A stretch of DNA of 9,390 nucleotides from VRUE01 sp035701465 (GTDB lineage Bacteria > Actinomycetota > Thermoleophilia > Solirubrobacterales > 70-9). The translations under genes were made by a program, and so were the position numbers. Shown here one piece after another: positions 1 to 6,104 of the stretch. The stretch's first letter is position 1. Every line of letters begins with the position of its first letter. Where the stretch lies: assembly GCA_035701465.1 (NCBI GenBank), contig DASSMU010000202.1:1-9390 (forward strand), written 5' to 3'. The notes beneath the pieces are model-generated. The model saw only the letters and a program-made list of their open reading frames with translations. It was not told the DNA's origin and made no database searches.

Positions 1-2
1 GG

Positions 3-69
3 CTTGTACTTTTTCGCCGAACACGCCCGCGCGTCCAGCGATCTCCGTCCCACCGAAAAAGTTGAGCGG
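3..69. repeat. Palindromic intergenic repeat, copy 1 (edge copy)
   Basis: Left motif CTTGTACTTTTTCG (3-16) and right motif CACCGAAAAAGTTGAGCGG (51-69) recur almost unchanged at 1083-1096 and 1133-1151 (19-base right motif with one difference), with a start-to-start spacing of 48 versus 50 bases. The 34-36 bases between the motifs are not conserved. Inside each copy ACTTTTTCG (8-16) pairs with CGAAAAAGT (54-62), a 9-bp stem. Conserved arms around a drifting centre suggest a family of structured repeats rather than chance. Any outer arm to the left lies beyond the window. Confidence 0.7.
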
Positions 70-89
70 GGAGTGGTGCCCGACTCCCC
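68..89. other. Small hairpin just after the coiled-coil gene
   Basis: GGGGAGT (68-74) and ACTCCCC (83-89) form a 7-bp GC-rich stem with an 8-base loop. It lies 6 bases past the stop codon of the minus-strand coiled-coil gene (stop 96-98) and abuts repeat copy 1. It could serve as a transcription terminator for that gene, but no T-run follows directly on the minus strand. The run of five Ts on that side would come only from the repeat's own motif. Confidence 0.35.
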
Positions 90-95
90 ACTCCG

Positions 96-965
96 CTAGA
101 ACGTCCGGTAACCGGACCCCGAAGCAGTGGCCTCGCGCCGCGCCCAGTTGGGCGCCGTGGCGTCGGCCGCTGCAAGGACCTCGCGCCGCGCCCGTGAAGC
201 GCTCGCCTTGATCTCGTCCTCCGCCGCCTGCCGAACCCGCTCCTCGCGCTGCTCGGCCTGCATCTTGATCCGCTCGGACTCCGCCTTCAGCGCCTCCTCG
301 GCACGCGCCCTGGCCTTCTCGGTCGCCTCGCCTTCGACCTTCTCGACCAGCGCCCTGACCCGCTCCTCCGCCTCGCGCCGCACGTCCTCGGTCCCCTGCA
401 TCACGCGCTCCTCGATCTCCGCCTCGAGCCGCACCGCGATCTCGTGGGCCTCGCTCGCGGAAGCCTCGGCTTCCGCGGCGCGCTGCTCCGCCGCGGCAAC
501 CCGCTGGTCGGCCTCCAGCTTCATCTGGTCGAGCATCTCCTTGCCGGCGCGCTCGGCCTCCCGCTCAAGGCGCTCGAGCTCTTCGGCGAGCGACTTCTCG
601 GCATCGGCCCGGACCGAGCCCAACTCGACGTTGAACGCTTCCCGGTCGCCCTGGGCCCGCTTCTGCGCCTGCTCAAAGGCCTTCTCGGCGCGGTCCCTGG
701 CCTGCTCGGCGCGGGTAGCCCGCGCCTCGGCCTCCTTGCGTCTAAACCGTTCGGTGACGATTCGCTCACGCCCCTCCTCGCCCAGCTTGCGCAGAGTCGC
801 CAGCGCCCGCTCCTTGACCTCGGCATGGACCCTCTCGGCCCTCGCTTCGGCCTTGGCAACACGCTCCTCGCTGACCCGCACCCACTCGAGCGCCTGCTTG
901 GCGGTTTCGTGCAGCTCTTCGGTGGCCGCACCGACCGCCTTCAGCTGAACCACAGAATCGCCCAT
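96..965 (-). CDS. Coiled-coil protein of unknown function
   Basis: I do not recognise a family. The 289-residue product is almost entirely charged helix: from about residue 10 to 270 it is dominated by Glu, Ala, Arg and Lys with heptad-like spacing, broken mainly by a short stretch near residues 105-115 (AFNVELGS). There is no signal peptide, membrane segment or enzyme motif. The C-terminal 20 residues (rich in Ala, Arg, Ser, Gly) look disordered. Proteins of this kind are often scaffolds or cell-pole/division factors (DivIVA-like), but that is only an analogy. The ATG at 965 is chosen because the open frame upstream to 1124 runs through the palindromic repeat and loses the coiled-coil composition. 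There is no Shine-Dalgarno; TAGGTT (979-974) sits 8 bases before the ATG and could be the -10 box of a leaderless transcript. The gene is monocistronic, bracketed by two copies of the same repeat. Confidence 0.72.
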   Translation of the reverse strand: MGDSVVQLKAVGAATEELHETAKQALEWVRVSEERVAKAEARAERVHAEVKERALATLRKLGEEGRERIVTERFRRKEAEARATRAEQARDRAEKAFEQAQKRAQGDREAFNVELGSVRADAEKSLAEELERLEREAERAGKEMLDQMKLEADQRVAAAEQRAAEAEASASEAHEIAVRLEAEIEERVMQGTEDVRREAEERVRALVEKVEGEATEKARARAEEALKAESERIKMQAEQREERVRQAAEDEIKASASRARREVLAAADATAPNWARREATASGSGYRTF

Positions 966-1055
966 GAACCGGCAACCTACTATCCGCCCCGGAGGCCTAT
1001 CTACCCCTGCTCGAAGCAAAAGGACGCATTTAGCGATATGACGGGGACGCGACCG

Positions 1056-1172
1056 GAACACGTCCCGGTAGGGGTGGAGCGTCTTGTACTTTTTCGTCAG
1101 CTCGGGTGGAGGCGCCAAGCCCAACTCCGCTTCACCGAAAAAGTTAAGCGGAACCCCTACCGGGACGTGTTC
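1056..1172. repeat. Palindromic intergenic repeat, copy 2, with 20-bp perfect outer arms
   Basis: GAACACGTCCCGGTAGGGGT (1056-1075) is the exact reverse complement of 1153-1172, a 20-bp perfect inverted repeat. Nested inside are the motifs shared with copy 1: CTTGTACTTTTTCG (1083-1096) and the 19-base right motif (1133-1151), which make a 9-bp inner stem (1088-1096 with 1136-1144). The whole 117-base unit can fold as one long interrupted hairpin. It starts 10 bases past the stop codon of the minus-strand acyl-CoA synthetase and lies upstream of the coiled-coil gene. It may terminate the former's transcript, but the gene-bracketing arrangement also fits a non-autonomous mobile element. No transposase is visible. 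Confidence 0.75.
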
Positions 1173-1182
1173 TCGCCCTGGC

Positions 1183-2835
1183 CTACCGGGACGGACTCTT
1201 CGCCTCGCGAGCGTGCAGCTCCCGCTTGAGGACCTTGCCGGTCGCGTTGCGCGGCAGCTCCTCGAGGAACTCGATTTCGCGCGGCGCCTTGAATGAGGCG
1301 AGGTTGGCCTTGATGTGGCTTTTCAGCTCGTCCTCGGAAACCTCTGCTTCCCCCGCGACGACCACGAAGGCCTTCAGCCGCTGGCCGAACTCCTCGTCAT
1401 CGACCCCGATCACGGCGACCTCGACCACAGCACTGTGATCGGCGAGCAGGTCCTCGACCTCGCGCGGAAAGACGTTCTCCCCGCCGGAGACGATCATCTC
1501 GTCGTCGCGGCCATCGATGAAGAGTCGGCCGTCGGGATCGAGATGGCCGACGTCGCCGCTGCAGAGCAGTCCGTCGATCGCCTCCTTTCCGCCGCCGCCG
1601 GTATATCCCTCGAAGGACATTTCGTTGCCGACGAAGATCCGCCCGACCTCGCCGGTCGGCACCTCGCGCCCCGCCTCGTCGTAGAGCCGCACGACGGTGC
1701 CGCGCGGCGGCTTCCCCGCGGTTCCCGGCGCCGTCCGCAGGTCCTCGGGGGTGGCGACGGTCGCGTAGGCGACCTCGGTCGAGCCGTAGAGGTTGTAGAG
1801 GGTGTCGCCGAAGCGGTCCATCCACTCGGTCGCCAGCTCGCCGGGCAGCGCCGAGCCCGACGCCGCGGTGATCCGCAGCGAGGAGAGGTCGTAGGCGGAG
1901 AGCGTCTCCTCCGGGAGGCGGAGGATACGCTGCAGCATCACCGGAACGACGGCGAGCACCTGGGCGCGGTGGTCCTGCACGGCGCGCAGGGTCCCCTCTT
2001 CGTCGAAGCGGCGGCGCAGGACCATCGTCGAGGCGGTCGGCAGGCTGACGATGAAGTGGAAGAAACCCCAGGAGTGAAAGAGCGGCGCCGCGATCATCAT
2101 CGTCTCGCGGGCGCGGTAGGGGATCTTGTCGATCAGCGCCGCCATCGTCAGCAGCCCGTCGGGGCTGGAGCGCTGCGCTCCCTTCGGCGCTCCCGTGGTG
2201 CCGGAGGTGAGGATGACGAAGCGCGGTTTATCGGGCGGCGGCTTCAGGTTGGAGTCCTCGCCGGCGGCGATCAGCGAGTCGAGCGTCTGCTCCTCCGAGG
2301 TCCCGTCGGTCCAGCCGACGATCCGCACGACGCTCTCGTCCACCCCGTCGAGCAGGCCGGCGAACTCCTCGTCGTAGACCAGCGCCTTCGGCCCCTCACG
2401 CCGCATCACCTCGACCAGCTGCGGTCCGGCGAACATCGTGTTGAGGTAGAGCGCGCTGGCGCCGAGCTTGGCCGTGGCAAGGGTCGTCTCGACGAAGCCA
2501 CGGTGGTTGCGGCACATGATCCCGATGCCGTCTCCCGGCCCGATCCCCATCTCGGCGAAGGCATGGGCGAGGGCGTTGGTGCGACGGTGCACGCGTTCGA
2601 AGGTGAGCGAGCCGCGCTCGTCGATCAGCATCGTCTCGTGCGGGTATTTGTGCGCCGCGGTGGCGACGCCGGTCGCCGGCGAGGCGCCCCAGCGCAGGAA
2701 GGTGGCGGCGACCTTGGCGGTCCTGTCGGGCCGCGAGGCGCCAACGATCCCCGCCCCGTGCAGCACCTTCGCCTCGAAGACCACGTCGGAGACCGACTGG
2801 CGCACACCCGCAGCTATAGAACCGAGAGTTCCCAT
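1183..2835 (-). CDS. FadD-like long/medium-chain acyl-CoA synthetase (AMP-forming)
   Basis: A 550-residue member of the ANL superfamily, which activates a carboxylic acid with ATP to an acyl-adenylate and then transfers it to CoA. Visible motifs: phosphate-binding TSGTTGAPKG (210-219); FHSWG (254-258); adenine-binding YGSTE (350-354); the ATP/ribose motif SGDVGHLDPDG (426-436); the hinge GRDDEMIVSGGENVFP (442-457); and the catalytic lysine in NATGK (about 534). Length is typical. The N-terminal region resembles mycobacterial FadD2-type enzymes, but substrate cannot be read from sequence. ATG at 2835 is preferred because the open frame further upstream (to 3141) only shadows ispF. It starts 13 bases after the ispF stop, so it is probably the last gene of the PHP-ispF-fadD unit; no strong ribosome site is seen. 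The final codons lie in a 12-bp sequence that also forms the arm of the neighbouring repeat (see finding). Cytosolic; role in lipid activation is inferred. Confidence 0.9.
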   Translation of the reverse strand: MGTLGSIAAGVRQSVSDVVFEAKVLHGAGIVGASRPDRTAKVAATFLRWGASPATGVATAAHKYPHETMLIDERGSLTFERVHRRTNALAHAFAEMGIGPGDGIGIMCRNHRGFVETTLATAKLGASALYLNTMFAGPQLVEVMRREGPKALVYDEEFAGLLDGVDESVVRIVGWTDGTSEEQTLDSLIAAGEDSNLKPPPDKPRFVILTSGTTGAPKGAQRSSPDGLLTMAALIDKIPYRARETMMIAAPLFHSWGFFHFIVSLPTASTMVLRRRFDEEGTLRAVQDHRAQVLAVVPVMLQRILRLPEETLSAYDLSSLRITAASGSALPGELATEWMDRFGDTLYNLYGSTEVAYATVATPEDLRTAPGTAGKPPRGTVVRLYDEAGREVPTGEVGRIFVGNEMSFEGYTGGGGKEAIDGLLCSGDVGHLDPDGRLFIDGRDDEMIVSGGENVFPREVEDLLADHSAVVEVAVIGVDDEEFGQRLKAFVVVAGEAEVSEDELKSHIKANLASFKAPREIEFLEELPRNATGKVLKRELHAREAKSPSR

Positions 2836-2848
2836 CCAACCGGGAAGG

Positions 2849-3304
2849 TTATTCGCTATCGATCGAGGCCACGGCGATGCAGGCGATCCCTTCGCCGCGC
2901 CCGATCCAGCCCATGCCCTCGTTCGTGGTCGCCTTGACGCTGACTCGCGCCGAGGTCGCCTCGGCAAGGATCCGCTCCATCTCGGCGCGGAACGGGCCGA
3001 TGCGGGGCTCCTCGCAGACGAGGGTCGCGTCGACGTTGACGATCCGGCCGGAGACGGTGCCGACGACGGTGCGCAGCAGGTCGATCGAGTCGGCGCCCTG
3101 CCAGCGCTCCTCGTCGTCTGGGAAGAGGGTGCCGATGTCACCCATCCCCGCAGCCCCGAGCAGCGCGTCGATCACGGCATGCGTGAGGACGTCGGCATCG
3201 GAGTGTCCGGCGAGGCCGCGAGGGTGCTCGATCTCGACCCCGCCCAGGACCAGGCGGCAACCCTCGGCGAAGCGGTGACTGTCGTAGCCGATTCCGACGC
3301 TCAT
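2849..3304 (-). CDS. ispF: 2-C-methyl-D-erythritol 2,4-cyclodiphosphate synthase
   Basis: IspF converts 4-diphosphocytidyl-2-C-methylerythritol 2-phosphate to methylerythritol 2,4-cyclodiphosphate with loss of CMP, the fifth step of the MEP pathway to isoprenoid precursors; the family works as a soluble trimer with a metal at the active site. The 151-residue product is full length (family about 155-160). It shows GYDSHRF with metal ligands Asp8 and His10, GHSDADVLTH (33-42) with His34 and the third ligand His42, FPD (61-63), and the signature KATTNEGMGWIGRGEGIA (124-141) including Thr127 and Glu129. ATG at 3304 fits the family N-terminus exactly. It starts 3 bases after the TGA of the PHP gene and is followed after 13 bases by the acyl-CoA synthetase, so co-transcription is very likely. 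In many Gram-positives ispF directly follows ispD; here about 2 kb separate them. Confidence 0.97.
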   Translation of the reverse strand: MSVGIGYDSHRFAEGCRLVLGGVEIEHPRGLAGHSDADVLTHAVIDALLGAAGMGDIGTLFPDDEERWQGADSIDLLRTVVGTVSGRIVNVDATLVCEEPRIGPFRAEMERILAEATSARVSVKATTNEGMGWIGRGEGIACIAVASIDSE

Positions 3305-3307
3305 CGA

Positions 3308-4150
3308 TCAATCCTCGCGCACCGCGGGCCCGAGCGGCTCCAGCCGCATGCGGCGGCCCTCGAAGACGGCGATCTCGCCGACTCCGAGATCGCCGAGGAA
3401 CTCGACCGCCTGCTCGTAGCCGAAGCCGACCTGCTCCGGCAGGTGGGCATCGGAGGAGAGCGCAAAGGCGGCCCCCGCCTCGACGCACATCTCGGCGAAG
3501 GCGCGTGCCGGATAGATCTCGCCGACTGGCTTGCGCAGCCCCGCCGTCGACACCTCGACCGCGATCCCGCTCTCGGCGATCGCCTCGATCGCCGGCTCGT
3601 AGTAGTGGCGCAGGTCGCGCTCGGGCAGCGGCCGGGCGGTCCCCCAGACCTTGACCAGGTCGGGGTGGGCGAGGATGTCGAAGAGGCCGGAGCGAGCGCA
3701 CTCGGCCAGAGCGGCGAAGTAGCGGCGCCAGACCTCGTCCGGGTCCCCCTTGCCCTCCCAGACGTCCCAGCCCGGGTGGTCGACGGCGGCGTCGCCGACG
3801 AAGTGGACCGACCCAACGACGTAATCGAAGTCGCGCGCCTCCAGCAACGACGCGGTGCGGTCCTCGGCGGCGGGGATGTAGTCGCACTCGACCCCGAGCC
3901 GCAGAGGGGTGCCGCGGACGAACTCGCAATAGGCGTCGAGGTCGTCACGGGCCTCTTCTTCCCAGAAGGGATGGCGCCAGAGCTCCAGCGCCTGGGTGAA
4001 GCGATAGACGTGCTCGGAGACCCCCAGCTCCTCGATCCCGGCCGCGGCCGCGGCAGCCAGGTAGCGATCGACGTTCTCCGCGGTGAAGAACCGCTCTGCC
4101 GCGGTGTTCGGCTCATCCGGCCGCAGGTGCAGGTGGTAATCGGTCAGCAC
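3308..4150 (-). CDS. PHP-domain phosphoesterase, histidinol-phosphatase-like (HisK type)
   Basis: A 280-residue PHP-domain protein. The metal-binding set is intact: HLH (His6, His8), SEH (His47), GVECDY (Glu88), GSVHF (His116), ILAHPDL (His162) and SSDAH (Asp234, His236), all matching the order of the HisK-type histidinol-phosphate phosphatases, which release phosphate from L-histidinol phosphate in histidine synthesis. No other his gene is present, so another phosphomonoester substrate is possible; I am confident in the family, less so in the substrate. The start is GTG at 4150: an in-frame TAG lies five codons upstream, so no earlier start exists, and the HxH motif begins at residue 6 as expected. 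No clear ribosome site precedes it. It heads the PHP-ispF-acyl-CoA-synthetase unit and is divergent from the DUF389 gene, with a shared 106-bp promoter region. Confidence 0.9.
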   Translation of the reverse strand: MLTDYHLHLRPDEPNTAAERFFTAENVDRYLAAAAAAGIEELGVSEHVYRFTQALELWRHPFWEEEARDDLDAYCEFVRGTPLRLGVECDYIPAAEDRTASLLEARDFDYVVGSVHFVGDAAVDHPGWDVWEGKGDPDEVWRRYFAALAECARSGLFDILAHPDLVKVWGTARPLPERDLRHYYEPAIEAIAESGIAVEVSTAGLRKPVGEIYPARAFAEMCVEAGAAFALSSDAHLPEQVGFGYEQAVEFLGDLGVGEIAVFEGRRMRLEPLGPAVRED

Positions 4151-4256
4151 GGAGACGCGAGCCTAGATGGTTCACCTCCAGGTTGAGTTCGCGTTTTCCA
4201 GTCCAACAGCACCGGAAAAGACGAAGTCAGCCTTGGTCGCGGATACGCTGAGACCC
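4151..4256. promoter_or_regulatory. Divergent promoter region, PHP gene / DUF389 gene
   Basis: This 106-bp gap separates two divergent start codons (GTG at 4150 minus, ATG at 4257 plus), so it must contain promoters for both directions. On the plus strand TACGCT (4244-4249) matches the actinobacterial -10 pattern TANNNT and ends 7 bases before the ATG, with no Shine-Dalgarno in between, consistent with a leaderless transcript. No convincing -35 box lies at 17-18 bases upstream of it. The region also has TTTTCC (4194-4199) paired with GGAAAA (4214-4219), a weak 6-bp inverted repeat that might be an operator. Inference only. Confidence 0.4.
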
Positions 4257-5255
4257 ATGGTCCACCTGCGGATCGTCGTCCCGGCAGACCGCTGCCAGGA
4301 GGTCCTCGACCTGCTCGAAGCGGCGCCGTCGGCCTCCAACCTGGTCTTCCTCGCCGGGGCCGCCCGTCAGCCGAAGGGCGACGTGGTCCTCTGCGACATC
4401 GCCCGCGAGGAAGCCAGCGTGCTGATCGAGGACTTGAAGGAGCTGGGCGTGGCGCGCGACGGCTCGATCGCGCTCGAGCAGATCGACTCGCAGATCTCCG
4501 ATGCAGCCGACCGAGCCGAGCGGGCCGCCCAGGGGAAGCCCTCCAACGCGGTCGTCTGGGAGGAGGTCGAGGCGCGCACCTCCGAGAGCACCGAGCTGGG
4601 CGGCAACTTCCTCATCTTCATGACCCTTGCCTGCCTGATCGCCTCGGTCGGCATCTACCTCGGCTCGCCGATCCTGATCGTCGGCGCGATGGTGGTCGGG
4701 CCCGAGTTCGGTCCGATCGCGGGGTTTTGCGTGGCGCTGGTCGAGCGCCGGCGCGAGGTCGCCCTGCGCTCGCTCACAGCCCTCGCCGTCGGCTTCCCGG
4801 TCGGCATCACGGCCGCCTTCCTCTTCACCCTGCTCTCGAAGGCGACCGGGCTGCTTGCCTCCGACTTCAGCGGCTCGATGCACCCGCTGACCCAGTTCAT
4901 CTCCAAGCCCGACGACTTCTCCTTCATCGTCGCCTGCTTCGCCGGCGCCGCCGGGGTGCTCTCGCTGACCTCGGCCAAGTCGGGGGCGCTGATCGGGGTG
5001 CTGATCTCGGTGACGACGATCCCGGCCGCAGCCAACATCGGCGTCGCCGCCGCACTCGCCGACTGGTCGGAATGGCGCGGCGCGATGGCCCAGCTGGCGG
5101 TCAACCTGACCGCGATCGTGCTGGCCGGCGTCTTCACCCTCTTCATCCAGCGCAGGCTCTACGAACGACGCCGGCAACGACACATGGACGACGGCACGCG
5201 CGCAGTCGCCGGCCTGCCGGCCGAACCGCAGAAGATCGGGGAGCCGCGCCGATGA
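4257..5255 (+). CDS. DUF389 family integral membrane protein
   Basis: A 332-residue protein of the DUF389 (TIGR00341-like) family, widespread in bacteria and of unknown function. It has a soluble N-terminal domain (residues 1-110, with a ferredoxin-like feel in MVHLRIVVP...) and about six membrane segments (near 117-133, 137-162, 171-194, 222-238, 243-268, 277-298). The family hallmark is ILIVGAMVVGPEFGPIAG (139-156) between segments 1 and 2. The last 30 residues are basic, then hydrophilic, and probably cytoplasmic. ATG at 4257 is favoured over an in-frame ATG at 4167: family members begin with a short strand like HLRIVVP, and a -10-like TACGCT stands 7 bases upstream. The stop overlaps the start of the next gene in ATGA, so the two are one transcript. 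The pair interrupts a run of minus-strand housekeeping genes. The ligand or transported solute is unknown. Confidence 0.88.
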   Translation: MVHLRIVVPADRCQEVLDLLEAAPSASNLVFLAGAARQPKGDVVLCDIAREEASVLIEDLKELGVARDGSIALEQIDSQISDAADRAERAAQGKPSNAVVWEEVEARTSESTELGGNFLIFMTLACLIASVGIYLGSPILIVGAMVVGPEFGPIAGFCVALVERRREVALRSLTALAVGFPVGITAAFLFTLLSKATGLLASDFSGSMHPLTQFISKPDDFSFIVACFAGAAGVLSLTSAKSGALIGVLISVTTIPAAANIGVAAALADWSEWRGAMAQLAVNLTAIVLAGVFTLFIQRRLYERRRQRHMDDGTRAVAGLPAEPQKIGEPRR

Positions 5256-5398
5256 TCCGCCAGCTGGTCGTGCTCTTCGCCGCCTTTGCCGGCGGCGCAT
5301 TGATAGCCGGCGGGCTCGGCGCGGACAGCCTCGGCATCGCCCTCGGCGTCGGCCAGGTCTGCTTCGCGGCGGCGCTCGCCTGGGTCCTACTCAGCTGA
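5252..5398 (+). CDS. 48-residue two-helix membrane microprotein coupled to DUF389
   Basis: I do not recognise a family. The start ATG shares ATGA with the TGA stop of the DUF389 gene (5252-5255), the classic overlap for translational coupling. The product is nearly all hydrophobic: segment 1 about residues 4-23 (LVVLFAAFAGGALIAGG), a short Gly/Asp/Ser turn (24-26), then segment 2 about 27-48 ending in WVLLS. It has GG and GxG patterns suited to helix packing, a positive residue only at position 3, and no catalytic motif. It is likely a small partner subunit of the DUF389 membrane protein, inferred from the coupling alone. Its last 12 bases overlap the 3' end of ispD on the other strand. Codon choice (GC-rich third positions) agrees with real coding sequence. 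Confidence 0.68.
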   Translation: MIRQLVVLFAAFAGGALIAGGLGADSLGIALGVGQVCFAAALAWVLLS

Positions 5399-6094
5399 GC
5401 GCTCCGCGAGGAGGAGCTCGGCGAGCTTCAGGTCGAGCGGCGTGGTCACCTTGAGGTTCTCCGCCGGGGAGGGATGGATCAAGACCCTCCCTCCCGCCGC
5501 CTCGACCAGCATCGCCTCGTCGGTCGCGTCGGCAACCCGCTCGGGGTCGGCCTCCAGCGCCTCCCGCAGTACCTCGACCCGAAACACCTGAGGCGTCTGG
5601 GCAGCCCACAGCCTCTCGCGGCTGAGGGTCGATTCGACGACGCGCGCTCCCTTTCGGCTCTCTGCGCTCCCAAACGGAGCACGACTCGACTGCGACACCT
5701 GCTTGACCGTGTCGGCAACCGGGACGGCGGCGATCGCCCCGGCGGCCTCCGGGTCCGCAACCAGGGTCGCGATCGCTTCCTCGATCAGCTCCGGCGTCAC
5801 CAGCGGCCTTGCCGCATCGTGGATCGCGACAAGCTCGGTGCCGACGGCCTGCAGCGCGTTGCGCACGGATTCCGCCCGTGTGGCGCCGCCGTCGACCACG
5901 CCCAGGTCGCTGCCCGCCAACTCGTGGATGTGCCCGGGCGGGCAGGCGACGACGATCGAGCGGACGGAGGCGGCGGCACGGCAGGCCGCCACCGACCACT
6001 CGACCATCGCCCTGCCGGCCAGCGGCACGAACGCCTTCGGGCCGCCGGCCCCGAGCCTCTCCCCGGAACCGGCGGCCGCGATGATCGCGGTGAC
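5387..6094 (-). CDS. ispD: 2-C-methyl-D-erythritol 4-phosphate cytidylyltransferase, start codon unclear
   Basis: IspD joins CTP and methylerythritol 4-phosphate to give diphosphocytidyl-methylerythritol, third step of the MEP pathway. Counting from the Val codon at 6094, motifs are: AIIAAAGSGERLGAGGPK (3-20, the CTP-binding loop), DGGATRAESVRNAL (68-81), AIHDAARP (91-98), PVADTVK (125-131), RLWAAQTPQVFR (161-172) and the C-terminal ENLKVTTPLDL (212-222). About 235 residues, normal length. Oddity 1: no ATG, GTG or TTG occurs in frame between the carD stop and the CTP loop. The first standard start is GTG at 6028, which would delete the loop; the boundary given is therefore the first conserved codon, not a proven start. 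Oddity 2: residues 132-151 form a longer loop than usual. It follows the carD stop (6107-6105) by about 10 bases, so it probably depends on the disA-carD transcript. Confidence 0.88.
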   Translation of the reverse strand, partial: VTAIIAAAGSGERLGAGGPKAFVPLAGRAMVEWSVAACRAAASVRSIVVACPPGHIHELAGSDLGVVDGGATRAESVRNALQAVGTELVAIHDAARPLVTPELIEEAIATLVADPEAAGAIAAVPVADTVKQVSQSSRAPFGSAESRKGARVVESTLSRERLWAAQTPQVFRVEVLREALEADPERVADATDEAMLVEAAGGRVLIHPSPAENLKVTTPLDLKLAELLLAERSAE

Positions 6095-6104
6095 GCTGCT
6101 GGAC

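Noticed and set aside
966..1124. N-terminal extension of the coiled-coil protein
   Set aside because: The extension runs through the palindromic repeat and has a composition unlike the rest; ATG 965 is better.
2836..3141. N-terminal extension of the acyl-CoA synthetase frame
   Set aside because: The added 102 residues are a Ser/Arg/Pro-rich frame shadow of ispF; family length and the ispF stop support ATG 2835.
4172..4179. GGAGGTGA on the minus strand as a ribosome site for the PHP gene
   Set aside because: It lies over 20 bases from the GTG, and an in-frame TAG lies between, so it cannot serve an upstream start.
1315..4186. Long plus-strand open frames opposite the acyl-CoA synthetase, ispF and PHP genes
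   Set aside because: They are antisense shadows of GC-rich genes: Arg/Gly/Asp-heavy translations without domain motifs, while the minus strand carries complete recognised proteins.
4194..4219. TTTTCC...GGAAAA inverted repeat as a third copy of the palindromic repeat
   Set aside because: It lacks both conserved motifs and has a 14-base spacer instead of about 38; at most a weak local operator.
4167..4274. Apparent duplication of the DUF389 start (MVHLQV at 4167, MVHLRI at 4257)
   Set aside because: Only 13 of 18 bases match, and the 30 residues between are not family-like; treated as chance, with 4257 as the start.
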